Of a stretch of 64,000 nucleotides of DNA, positions 16,713 through 24,606 are shown piece by piece. This stretch comes from CAIYRG01 sp964494505 (GTDB lineage Bacteria > Pseudomonadota > Alphaproteobacteria > Micropepsales > Micropepsaceae): contig CAZBRO010000005.1 in assembly GCA_964494505.1 (NCBI GenBank), forward strand, positions 186,001 to 250,000, given 5' to 3'. Position 1 is the first letter of the stretch; each line of letters opens with the position of its first letter. Under the pieces are notes generated by a model. That model searched no databases. It saw only the letters and a program-made list of their open reading frames with translations, and was not told the origin of the DNA. Made by a program: the position numbers and the translations under genes.

Positions 16713-18200
16713 TCACAGCCGCGGCAAATTGGAAAAGGGGAGGTGCCCTCCCTGCACATGCATGCGGCCCAATTCCACGCAGGCATGCAGAATCGGAAAC
16801 ACCTTCCCCGGATTGAGCAGTCCGCGCGCATCGAAGGCGCATTTCAGCCGCTCCTGCTGCGCCAGATCGGTGTCGGAGAACATCTCGCCCATCAGCGCCT
16901 TCTTCTCGACGCCCACGCCATGCTCCCCGGTCAGGACGCCGCCCATCTCCACGCACAGCCGCAGGATGTCGGCGCCGAACGCTTCGGCGCGCTCCAGCGC
17001 GTCCCCCTTCATGCAGTCGAACACGATGAGCGGATGCAGATTGCCGTCGCCCGCATGGAACACGTTGCAGCACACCAGCCCATAGCGCTCCGACAGCGCG
17101 GAAATCTTATCCAGCACATCGGGCAGCGCCTTCCGGGGAATCGTGCCGTCCATGCACAGCATGTCTGGTTCGAGCCGCCCCATGGCACCGAACGCGGCCT
17201 TGCGTCCCGACCACACCCGCGCGCGCTCGGCTTCGTCCACGCATTCGCGCGTCGAGGTGGCGCCGCAGGTTCGTGCGATCTCCGCGATGCGCCGGGAATC
17301 CTCCGCCACTTCCGCGGGCATGCCGTCGATTTCGGCGATCAGGATGGCGTCCGCGTCGCGCGGATAATTCGGTGCGCAGAACGCCTCCACCGCGTCGATG
17401 CAGCGCCGGTCCATGAATTCGAGCGCTGCGGGAACGATGCCGCCTCCGATGATGGCCGCGACCGTTTCCCCCGCCGCGCGCACCGTATCGAACGCGATCA
17501 GCAATGTCTGCGTCACGGGGGGGCGCGGCAGAATGCGCAAGGTGGCCTCCGTCACCACGCCGAGGAGGCCTTCCGAGCCGCACACCACGCTCAGGAGATC
17601 GAGCCCGCCATCGCCTGTATGTTTCCCGCCAAGTCTCAGCCGCTCGCCGCTCATCAGGACGAGTTCCACGCCCATCAGGTTCTGGGTCGTCAGCCCGTAT
17701 TTCAGGCAGTGGATGCCGCCGGAATTCTCCGCCACATTGCCGCCGATGGTGCAGGCGATCTGGCTGGAGGGGTCGGGGGCGTAATAGAAGCCCGCCGCCT
17801 GGACCGCGCGCGTTACCGATGCATTCGTCACGCCCGGCTGCACCACGACGCAACGATTGTCATAATCGATCTCCAAGATGCGCCTCATCCGCGAGAGCCC
17901 GAGCAGGATACCGTCCGCCAGGGGAAGCGCGCCGCCCGACAACGACGTGCCTGCTCCGCGCGGCACGATGCGGATGTTTTCGCGCGCCGCATAAGCCAGC
18001 ACGGCCGACACCTGATCGGCGTTCTCCGGCAGCACGCAGAGCAGCGGCCGCTGGCGATAGGCGGTCAGCGCATCGCAATCGAAGGCGGTCAGGGTCGCCT
18101 CATCACCGATCACGCCATCGGGCACGATGCGCGTCAGTGCGGCGGCGATTTCGGCGCGCTTGGCGATGGTGGCCGTGTCGGGGGCGGGAAGCTCGATCAT
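16713..18200 (-). CDS. glcD: Glycolate oxidase catalytic subunit GlcD
   Basis: A 495-residue FAD-linked 2-hydroxyacid oxidase that converts glycolate to glyoxylate. It has a PCMH-type FAD domain (RIVPRGAGTSLSGGALPL, PSSQIACTIGGNVAENSGG) and a C-terminal FAD-oxidase domain with the active-site segments VFHAGDGNLHP and TGEHGVGVEKK. The end LLNPGKVFP is the family signature. First gene of glcDEF and divergent from the permease gene at 18297 across a 96 bp shared promoter region. Confidence 0.94.
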   Translation of the reverse strand: MIELPAPDTATIAKRAEIAAALTRIVPDGVIGDEATLTAFDCDALTAYRQRPLLCVLPENADQVSAVLAYAARENIRIVPRGAGTSLSGGALPLADGILLGLSRMRRILEIDYDNRCVVVQPGVTNASVTRAVQAAGFYYAPDPSSQIACTIGGNVAENSGGIHCLKYGLTTQNLMGVELVLMSGERLRLGGKHTGDGGLDLLSVVCGSEGLLGVVTEATLRILPRPPVTQTLLIAFDTVRAAGETVAAIIGGGIVPAALEFMDRRCIDAVEAFCAPNYPRDADAILIAEIDGMPAEVAEDSRRIAEIARTCGATSTRECVDEAERARVWSGRKAAFGAMGRLEPDMLCMDGTIPRKALPDVLDKISALSERYGLVCCNVFHAGDGNLHPLIVFDCMKGDALERAEAFGADILRLCVEMGGVLTGEHGVGVEKKALMGEMFSDTDLAQQERLKCAFDARGLLNPGKVFPILHACVELGRMHVQGGHLPFSNLPRL

Positions 18201-18296
18201 GCGCCGGGACTATTAGCACAAATACCGCGCAGCACCCCTTTACGGCGCTCGGATAAATGCCAACACTTGCGGCAAAAGGGAGCCGGGGGGAATTCC

Positions 18297-19958
18297 ATGT
18301 GGAGCCAGACTTACGATCCGTTGGGCAATGCGGTGTTGTCGACCGCCATCGCGGCGGTTCCGACCATTTTATTGCTCGCTCTCATCGCATCGGGGAAGAT
18401 GAAAATCCATCTCGCGGCGGTGGTGGCCGTGATCGTGGCCACGCTGATCGCAATTGCGGTCTATGGGATGCCCACCGGCCTCGCCTTGCGCGCGGTCGCA
18501 CTCGGCGTGCTTTCGGGGTTTTTCCCGATCGGCTGGATTATCGTCAACGTGATCTTCCTGTACCGGCTTCAGGTGGAAAAAGGCGCCTTCGCCATCATTC
18601 AACAATCGATCGGCGCCATCACGCAGGACCGGCGGCTGCAGCTTTTGCTGATCGCCTTTGCGCTCGGCGCCTTCTTCGAAGGATCGTCGGGATTCGGAAC
18701 CCCCGTCGCGATGACCGGCTCCATCCTGATGAGCCTCGGCTTCTCGCCGCTTGCCGCGGCGGGTCTCTCGCTCATCGCCAATACCGCACCCGTCGCTTTC
18801 GGGGCGCTGGGGGCGCCGATCACGGGGCTGCAGCAGGCAACTCAGCTCGATTACAACATGCTCGGCGCCATGGTCGGCCGCCAATTGCCGTTGTTCTCCG
18901 TCGTCGTGCCGTTCTGGCTGATCTGGGCCTTCGCGGGCTTCCGCGCGGCCAAGGAGATCTGGCCGGCGGCGCTCATCTGCGGTCTTACCTTCGGCGTCTC
19001 GCAGTTCGCCATCTCGAACTACATCAGCCCCTCGCTTGCCGCGATCGGCGCGGCGGTCATCTGCCTCTTCTGCCTGCGCGGCTTTCTGTATGTCTGGCAA
19101 CCCAGGACGATCTGGACATCGGCCGCGCTGCGGAGCGCGGACCATTCGCACTCGACCATGCCGGTGCCCAAGCCCCTGGGTACGCAGGCGAGTTCCACCG
19201 AGGTATGGCAGGCGTGGCTGCCCCTGGTTCTTCTCTGCATCATCCTGGTGACGTGGGGTATGCCGCCGGTCAAAGCCTTTCTCGATGACATTTTCTCCCC
19301 GAGATTCGATATCGGGGGCCTGCACAATCTGGTGCTGAGGACACCGCCGGTCGCGCCCATGCCGACGCCCGAGCCCGCCTTCTTCCGGTTCTTCTTCCTC
19401 TCCTATAGCGGCACGGCCATTCTGGTCACCGCCATCATTTCCGGATTCTTCATGGGCTTTTCACCCAAGCGTATGCTGGTGGTCTACATCCAGACCTTCG
19501 GCGTGGTGAAATATTCCCTCATCACGATTTCGGCCATGGTGGCGCTGGCGACCCTGACGCGCTACGCGGGCGTGGACGCGACCCTTGGGCTGGCCTTCGC
19601 CGCGAGCGGTGTTCTGTACCCCTTCTTCGGCACGCTGCTCGGCTGGCTGGGCGTGGCGACGACGGGGTCCGACACGGCCTCGAACCTGCTGTTCGGGAAT
19701 TTGCAGCGCATCACGTCGGAGCAGCTCGGTCTCTCCCCCATCCTGATGGCGGCGGCGAACTCATCGGGCGGCGTCATGGGCAAGATGATCGATGCGCAAT
19801 CCATCGTGGTGGCCTCTACCGCCACGGGGTGGGTGGGCCACGAAGGCACGATCCTGCGTTTCGTGTTCAAGCACTCGATCGTGCTGGCGGTCCTGGTGGG
19901 CCTGCTGATCACGCTTCAGGCCTATGTCTATCCCTTCACCGAGATGGTGGTGAAGTGA
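18297..19958 (+). CDS. glcA: L-lactate/glycolate permease (LctP/GlcA family)
   Basis: A 553-residue inner-membrane proton symporter with about 13 helices. Hallmarks are FEGSSGFGTPVAM, NTAPVAFGALGAP and, near the end, ATTGSDTASNLLFGNLQ and NSSGGVMGKMIDAQSI. The family imports L-lactate, D-lactate or glycolate; divergence from glcDEF favours glycolate. The ATG at 18297 follows GGGGGGAATTCC; the frame stays open far upstream, but that is antisense to glcD. Confidence 0.92.
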   Translation: MWSQTYDPLGNAVLSTAIAAVPTILLLALIASGKMKIHLAAVVAVIVATLIAIAVYGMPTGLALRAVALGVLSGFFPIGWIIVNVIFLYRLQVEKGAFAIIQQSIGAITQDRRLQLLLIAFALGAFFEGSSGFGTPVAMTGSILMSLGFSPLAAAGLSLIANTAPVAFGALGAPITGLQQATQLDYNMLGAMVGRQLPLFSVVVPFWLIWAFAGFRAAKEIWPAALICGLTFGVSQFAISNYISPSLAAIGAAVICLFCLRGFLYVWQPRTIWTSAALRSADHSHSTMPVPKPLGTQASSTEVWQAWLPLVLLCIILVTWGMPPVKAFLDDIFSPRFDIGGLHNLVLRTPPVAPMPTPEPAFFRFFFLSYSGTAILVTAIISGFFMGFSPKRMLVVYIQTFGVVKYSLITISAMVALATLTRYAGVDATLGLAFAASGVLYPFFGTLLGWLGVATTGSDTASNLLFGNLQRITSEQLGLSPILMAAANSSGGVMGKMIDAQSIVVASTATGWVGHEGTILRFVFKHSIVLAVLVGLLITLQAYVYPFTEMVVK

Positions 19959-19995
19959 AGCCGTAAGGCCGCGTTCGGCGCCGAATCGCCGATCT

Positions 19996-20451
19996 TTAAC
20001 GGCCGGGGCCGTGAAGGCCGGGCGTATACGTACCGTTGGGGCCGAATGTCGGGTCCATCATGGCGGAGCCCGGACCCTGGAAGTCGGACATGCCGGGGTT
20101 GGAATTCGGGTAGCCGAAACCGAAGCCGGAATTGGGAAAACCCGGATTGGACTGGGGGTATCCGGGGTTGATCATGGAAAAGGGCGCATCGGGCGTGCGC
20201 CCGTTGAACCCCGAGGTCCCGACGCCGATGGTGAGGCGCCCCGACCCGCCAATCCCGAACGACCCGCTATTCTGCGTGCCATAAGTCTGAACCGACCCCG
20301 AATAGGGGCTTTGCGAAGCTGTGGACGGATCGCTGAACTGCGGCGCGCCCAGCCGGTTGGCCGGGACGTTCTGAATCGACATCGCCCAACCGGGGGACGA
20401 AGCAAGCAGGAGTATCGCCAGCGCCGCGTGGGCCTTCAGCTTGCAGGACAT
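19996..20451 (-). CDS. Secreted Gly/Asn/Pro-rich protein
   Basis: A 151-residue exported protein of unknown function. The signal peptide is MSCKLKAHAALAILLLASSP with cleavage near GWAMS. The mature part is low in charge and built of short repeats rich in Gly, Asn, Pro, Phe and Tyr (NPGYPQSNPGFPNSGFGFGY, then PNSNPG). This composition suggests a disordered or surface-associated protein. I chose ATG 20451 because it starts the signal peptide. It faces away from the membrane-protein operon at 20619. Confidence 0.7.
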   Translation of the reverse strand: MSCKLKAHAALAILLLASSPGWAMSIQNVPANRLGAPQFSDPSTASQSPYSGSVQTYGTQNSGSFGIGGSGRLTIGVGTSGFNGRTPDAPFSMINPGYPQSNPGFPNSGFGFGYPNSNPGMSDFQGPGSAMMDPTFGPNGTYTPGLHGPGR

Positions 20452-20551
20452 TTCGTGACCTCGGGTTCGAACCGCACCCGGCATCGGGCACCTTTTCCGG
20501 ATTGTCCGCAAGTGAATTCACGCCAATCCGCTTGGGCGAGTTGGGGGAGAG

Positions 20552-20576
20552 GGAACCCGCGGCGATTGTTGCCGTT
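20552..20576 (+). promoter_or_regulatory. Candidate EcfG general-stress promoter
   Basis: GGAAC, sixteen bases, then CGTT: an exact match to the EcfG (alphaproteobacterial general stress sigma) consensus, 43 bp upstream of the first gene of the membrane protein/cytochrome P460 pair. Confidence 0.6.
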
Positions 20577-20618
20577 CGCCCCATCCGGTAAGTTCGCGAA
20601 CGATCGCTTGATCCGCGC

Positions 20619-21338
20619 ATGGGGGGCTTGCCCGTGACATTGGCGTTTGAACAGACGGCCCGCCGGAACACCGATCGCGTTTTCTTCACCGGAATGGCGC
20701 TTCTGGCCGCGATGGCCGTGTTCGTGGGTTTCGCGCCGAGCTACTTCCTGCGCCTCGCCACGATGCCGCCGCTGACGCCGCTTTACGAGCTGCACGGAGC
20801 GTTCTTCACCGCTTGGATAGGGCTGTTCATCGTCCAGACGTCGCTGGTGGCCGGACACCGCACCGACATCCATCGCCGCCTGGGGGTGGCGGGCGCGGCG
20901 CTGGCGGCCGGGATGTTCGTGCTTGGCGTTGCGGTTTCCGTCGAGACGCTTCGGCGCGGCGGCGGCGCCGGCGACCCGCGCATGTTCTTTGCCATTCCGT
21001 TGGGCGACATCATTGCGTTCGGTGTGCTGGTGACGGTGGCCATCGTATTGAGGCGGCATTTGCAGGCGCACAAGCGGCTGATATTGCTGGCGACGATCTC
21101 GCTCCTGACCGCCGCGGTCGGACGCTTCCTCACCCAGATTCATGTGGGCGGTCCCATAGGATTGTTCCTCGGTACCGATATCTTTATTGCCATGGTCATT
21201 GCGTACGATCTGATGTCGCGCGGCCGCGTTCATCCGGCGACGCTGTGGGGCGCCGGCATGGTGGGTGTGTTCAAGCCGCTGTTGTTTTCTCTGTCGGGTA
21301 CGAGCGCGTGGCTCGCTTTTGCGGACGCGCTGCGATGA
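20619..21338 (+). CDS. Multi-pass membrane protein of unknown function
   Basis: A 239-residue protein with about six hydrophobic helices. Histidines lie at the ends of two early helices (LYELHGAFFTAWIGLFIVQ and LVAGHRTDIHRRLGVAG) and another in QAHKRLIL, a pattern seen in haem-binding or redox membrane proteins, but I cannot name the family. Start is uncertain: ATG 20619, or GTG 20634, which has a G-run at Shine-Dalgarno distance. Its stop overlaps the cytochrome P460 ATG, so the two are coupled. An EcfG-type promoter precedes it. Confidence 0.7.
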   Translation: MGGLPVTLAFEQTARRNTDRVFFTGMALLAAMAVFVGFAPSYFLRLATMPPLTPLYELHGAFFTAWIGLFIVQTSLVAGHRTDIHRRLGVAGAALAAGMFVLGVAVSVETLRRGGGAGDPRMFFAIPLGDIIAFGVLVTVAIVLRRHLQAHKRLILLATISLLTAAVGRFLTQIHVGGPIGLFLGTDIFIAMVIAYDLMSRGRVHPATLWGAGMVGVFKPLLFSLSGTSAWLAFADALR

Positions 21339-21931
21339 TGAGGGGTTGCGTTCGCATCGGTTTGGCGATGGGGGTCTGCGCTGCTGCGTTGACGATTGCG
21401 GCGATTGCGCCACGCGCGCAAACCGCCGCGCCGGGCGGGCCGGTCTATGACGCGGGCGGCAGGCTCCAATTCCCCGCGAATTACCGCACATGGGTGTTTT
21501 TGTCGTCCGGACTGGACATGTCCTATCTGCCCTTTGCGACGCCGGGCACGCATTCGTTCACCAACGTCTTCGTGAATCCGCAAAGCTATGACGCCTTCGT
21601 CAAGAACGGGGCCTGGCCCGACAAGACCATGCTGGTGCTCGAAGTGAGGCGCGGCGAAGGCAACGGCTCGATCAACAAAAGCGGTCAGTTCCAGACCGAT
21701 ATCGTTCAGACCGAACTGCATGTAAAGGATGCCGCTCGCGGCGGCTGGGCGTTCTACGGTTTCAGGGACCAGGCGGCTCCATCCACGATGATCGCGCGTA
21801 ACGCCGATTGCTATTCCTGTCACGCGGACAATGGTGCGGTGGATACGACCTTCGTGCAGTTCTATCCGACACTTCTCGCAATCGCCCGCGCGAAGAAGAC
21901 GCTGAGCACCAATTACAAACCCTCCCCTTGA
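21335..21931 (+). CDS. Cytochrome P460-family periplasmic c-type haem protein
   Basis: A 198-residue exported cytochrome. It has a signal peptide (MMRGCVRIGLAMGVCAAALT, cleavage near RAQTA), a beta-rich P460 domain (ANYRTWVFLSSGLDMSY, WPDKTMLVLEVRRGEG) and the haem site CYSCH at 159-163, followed by DTTFVQFYPTL. P460 proteins oxidise hydroxylamine, NO or related substrates, or carry electrons. The last codons and the stop (Lys-Pro-Ser-Pro-stop) are supplied by a family-B repeat, so the original C-terminus may have been a few residues different. Coupled to the membrane protein upstream. Confidence 0.87.
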   Translation: MMRGCVRIGLAMGVCAAALTIAAIAPRAQTAAPGGPVYDAGGRLQFPANYRTWVFLSSGLDMSYLPFATPGTHSFTNVFVNPQSYDAFVKNGAWPDKTMLVLEVRRGEGNGSINKSGQFQTDIVQTELHVKDAARGGWAFYGFRDQAAPSTMIARNADCYSCHADNGAVDTTFVQFYPTLLAIARAKKTLSTNYKPSP

Positions 21932-22185
21932 GGGAGGGTCGAGCCGCCGTAGCACTTCGCGAAGGCGGATCGGGGAGGGGACGCTTCGGTGAGAATATCC
22001 CCTCCCCGAAATTTCTCGCATGGCTCGAAATTTCGAGCTCCGGGCGGCGAAAGGTCCACTGGACCTTTCGCTTTTCGCCCTTCGACCCTCAAGGGGAGGG
22101 TGGATTATTCCGCAGGCGCCGCGCTCGGCTTAACGGCATTCCCTCTTCCGTGAATTGCCGCTCGGGGTGCGGTGCCGGCGACCCC
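21765..22185. repeat. Direct repeat, upstream copy (P460 3' end to MFS 3' end)
   Basis: Imperfect direct duplication of 22936-23365. It contains the 3' part of the cytochrome P460 gene (intact here), a family-B palindrome, and from about 22104 a degraded copy of the minus-strand end of the MFS gene at 23285 (shared TTCCGTGAATTGCCGCTC). No gene other than the P460 end lies in 21932-22307; the rest of that stretch is repeat and remnant. Confidence 0.8.
21919..22101. repeat. Family B palindromic repeat (copy 1)
   Basis: Long imperfect palindrome bounded by CCCTCCCCTTGAGGGAGGGT and its inverse CCCTCAAGGGGAGGGT, with an internal CGGGGAGGGGAC / CCCCTCCCCGAAA pair. It starts within the last codons of the cytochrome P460 gene and gives that gene its stop codon. 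Confidence 0.8.
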
Positions 22186-22307
22186 ACGGCGGAAGACGGG
22201 CCGTCCTTCTCCAGCCTGAACGAAGAGTCATGAGGAATTTGCATCGGCTCCCCTTACAATCTTAAACGCGTGCGCCGCCCGCCGCTTGGTTTCCGTCCGT
22301 TCCCGCT

Positions 22308-22901
22308 ATGCGCAAATTTCCTCGAGCCGGAAAAGCTTCATGGCCCATCCCTCTGCTGGCCATTCTTCTCTGCGGGTGTTTTGGCAGCAGCCTCAACGAG
22401 ACCACGCCGGCCCATCAGGAACACGCTCCATCGGATTGGAGCGAGGCCGCCAAATCGGGCGATGTGCCGGCCGGCAAGGCCCGCGTCTATGTGTTCCTGG
22501 GCCACTGGCATTTTCCCGAGGCGCAATTTGACCAGGAAACGGAAAACCTCACTGCGGCCGATGTCTATTTGAATCAGGTCGATGTCGGCGGAATCAATCC
22601 CGGCGAATGCCTGGTTCTGGATCTGCCGCCGGGTGCGTATTCCTTTGCCTGGCTCGAACGGTCGCGGCATCCCTACCGGGCGGTCCTGTTCATGGAAACT
22701 CTTGCCGCCGGCCAGTCCCGTTTCCTGTCGATTGAAACCGAGCAGCACCTGAACGCCGAGCCGGAGGATGCCCTCTCCGGTTATTTTGCGGAACAGCAAG
22801 ACGGGCTTTCGCTGGTGAAGCCGATGACGATCGTGCTGCCCGACGAACCGGCCGTGGACAGGGCGATTGCAGCCGACGCCCCGTCGCCGGTCTCACCTTA
22901 A
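22308..22901 (+). CDS. Lipoprotein with DUF2846-like domain
   Basis: A 197-residue outer- or inner-membrane lipoprotein. The signal peptide ends in the lipobox LLCGC (Cys24). The body has the DUF2846-like pattern GKARVYVFLGHWHF, VYLNQVDVGGINPGECLVLD, LPPGAYSFAW. Function is unknown; related proteins are small beta-sandwich lipoproteins. The gene sits exactly between the two copies of a direct duplication, so it probably arrived or was trapped there. Confidence 0.75.
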   Translation: MRKFPRAGKASWPIPLLAILLCGCFGSSLNETTPAHQEHAPSDWSEAAKSGDVPAGKARVYVFLGHWHFPEAQFDQETENLTAADVYLNQVDVGGINPGECLVLDLPPGAYSFAWLERSRHPYRAVLFMETLAAGQSRFLSIETEQHLNAEPEDALSGYFAEQQDGLSLVKPMTIVLPDEPAVDRAIAADAPSPVSP

Positions 22902-22914
22902 TGGGAGGCTATTT

Positions 22915-22933
22915 TCCCTCAAGGGGAGGGTGG
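22915..22933. repeat. Family B repeat fragment
   Basis: CCCTCAAGGGGAGGGTGGG, one arm of the family-B palindrome, immediately after the lipoprotein gene and before the P460 pseudogene. Confidence 0.6.
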
Positions 22934-22935
22934 GT

Positions 22936-23141
22936 TTTTCCGGCGACGCTCGGTGGCGGCGCGTTCTAAGGTTTCAGGGACCACAGCTCCGTCCGCGATG
23001 ATCGCGCGCTCCGCGGACTGCTATTCTTACCACGCGGACAATGGCGCAGTGGATACGACCTTCGTGCAGTTCTATCCGACGCTTCTCGCAATCGCCCGCG
23101 CGAAGAAGATGCTGAGCACCAATTACAAACCCTCCCCTTGA
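22936..23141 (+). pseudogene. Degenerate duplicate of the cytochrome P460 3' end
   Basis: Repeats the last about 60 codons of the gene at 21335. It has two lesions: a TAC to TAA stop in the FYGFRD segment, and the haem motif CYSCH changed to CYSYH. The tail DTTFVQFYPTL through NYKPSP is nearly unchanged, and the same family-B repeat follows. It cannot make a haem protein. Confidence 0.85.
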
Positions 23142-23272
23142 GGGAGGGTCGAAATTCTTCGAGCGCAGCGAGATGAATTTCGGGGAGGGGATGTGCGTCG
23201 AATGTCCCCTCCCCGAAGCCCTCGTCGCGCTATCGCGCGCCTCCCGCTTCGACCCTCCCTCAAGGGGAGGGT
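23130..23272. repeat. Family B palindromic repeat (copy 2)
   Basis: Same outer arms as the 21919 copy (CCCTCCCCTTGAGGGAGGGT ... CCCTCCCTCAAGGGGAGGGT), with a different inner stem (GAAATTCTTCGAGCGCAGCG). Confidence 0.8.
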
Positions 23273-23284
23273 TGTAATTGGAGT

Positions 23285-24568
23285 TTATTCCGCGGGCGCT
23301 GCGCTTGGCTTGCCCAGCGGCATGGCTTCTTCCGTGAATTGCCGCTCCGGATGCATCGCGAACGACATCACCGCGCCCACCAGCAGAACGCCGATGGACA
23401 TGATGAACGGCAGATACCAGTTCCCCGTCGCGTCGATCACATAGCCGGCAATCGCAGGCGACAAAATCGCGGCAAGCGCCGAGCCCGTGTTCATCAGCCC
23501 CGCGGCCGTGCCGGAATATTTCGGCGCGATGTCCATCGGGATCGCCCACATCGGTCCGATCACCAGCTCCTCGAAGAAGAAGCCGCTCGTCAGGCATAGC
23601 GCCACGATGTTGATGTCGCGCACGTACAGAATGGGCAGCAGCGACAGCAGCGCGCCTCCGAAACCGAGCACGCTGATGGACAGCCGCGCCAGCCGCACAT
23701 TGCCGGTCCGGTGATAGATCGCATCGGAGAACACGCCGCCCAGCGTGTCGCCCACGACACCCGCGAGGAACACGCCGGTCGCGAAAATCGCCGACTGTTT
23801 GATGTCGAGACTGTACGTGTTCTTGAAGAACAGCGGCAGCCAATTGAGATACAGCCACAGACTCCAGCCATAGCAGAAATAGGTCACCGTCACCGGCCAC
23901 ATGCGCTGGATCAGATGCGCCCACGGCACCACGGGCTTGGGCCCCTTCGGCCGGTGCGGCAGAAGATCGAGCTCCGCCTTGGTGATGGAGGGATGCTCTT
24001 TCGGATCGTCGCGGAAATACCAGAGCCAGATCGCCACCCAGACGAACCCGGCGAGGCCCACCACGACGAACGATCCGCGCCATTCCACGACCGACATGAG
24101 CCCTGCGATCAGGAGCGGCGTCGCCGCATTGCCCAGCCGCGCGAAGGCGTGCGTGATCCCTTGCGCGAAGCCGCGTTTGCGCGCTTCCACCCAATGCTGC
24201 ATCGCGCGGGTCGCCGTCGGCAGAGTCGCGCCGACGCCGAAACCCATCAGCACGCGCAATCCAAACAGGGAATAGAAATCGAACGCGAAGGTCGTCAGTA
24301 CGGTCGCGCCCGCCCACACGATGCCGCTGAAGAACAGCGTCCGCCGCGGCCCGAAATGGTCCGCCGTCCAGCCGCCGATGATCTGGAACAGCAGATAGGG
24401 AATCCCATAGGCGGAGAAGATCAGGCCCAATTGCGTGTTGGAAAGCCCGAACTCCTGCTGGATCGGGCCGCCCGCCGTGTTGACATTCTGGCGCACGATA
24501 TAGGTGATAAAATACATCGCGCAGAGGAGGATGAGCACGACATTGGTGGCTCTGAATGTGCGCTTCAT
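23285..24568 (-). CDS. MFS transporter, organophosphate/anion-cation symporter type
   Basis: A 427-residue twelve-helix permease. Helix 1 and loop 2-3 read MYFITYIVRQNVNTAGGPIQ and GGWTADHFGPRRTLF. The YxxRxN pattern and DhfGpRR loop place it near the UhpT/GlpT and anion:cation (ACS) branches, which carry organic anions. It lies 38 bp downstream of the aminotransferase start on the opposite reading direction, that is, transcribed divergently from nothing else; the aminotransferase follows it on the same strand at lower spacing order. The substrate is likely an organic acid but cannot be specified. Confidence 0.85.
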   Translation of the reverse strand: MKRTFRATNVVLILLCAMYFITYIVRQNVNTAGGPIQQEFGLSNTQLGLIFSAYGIPYLLFQIIGGWTADHFGPRRTLFFSGIVWAGATVLTTFAFDFYSLFGLRVLMGFGVGATLPTATRAMQHWVEARKRGFAQGITHAFARLGNAATPLLIAGLMSVVEWRGSFVVVGLAGFVWVAIWLWYFRDDPKEHPSITKAELDLLPHRPKGPKPVVPWAHLIQRMWPVTVTYFCYGWSLWLYLNWLPLFFKNTYSLDIKQSAIFATGVFLAGVVGDTLGGVFSDAIYHRTGNVRLARLSISVLGFGGALLSLLPILYVRDINIVALCLTSGFFFEELVIGPMWAIPMDIAPKYSGTAAGLMNTGSALAAILSPAIAGYVIDATGNWYLPFIMSIGVLLVGAVMSFAMHPERQFTEEAMPLGKPSAAPAE

Positions 24569-24606
24569 CGTTTCCTCCCCGTGCCCTCGCGCCTTCTATT
24601 CCACAA

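Larger units (their letters stand above)
22936..23365. repeat. Direct repeat, downstream copy (P460 remnant to MFS 3' end)
   Basis: Second copy of the 21765-22185 segment: P460 remnant, family-B palindrome, then the genuine 3' end of the MFS gene. In copy 1 the P460 end is genuine and the MFS end is the remnant; here the reverse. The stretch 22902-23284 holds no other gene. Confidence 0.8.

Noticed and set aside
16467..18296. N-terminal extension of the glycolate permease by about 610 codons
   Set aside because: This part is antisense to glcD and lacks membrane helices; the ATG at 18297 has a ribosome site and starts the first helix.
22104..22240. Possible small gene after the cytochrome P460
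   Set aside because: The sequence is a decayed copy of the MFS 3' end on the opposite strand, not a new gene.
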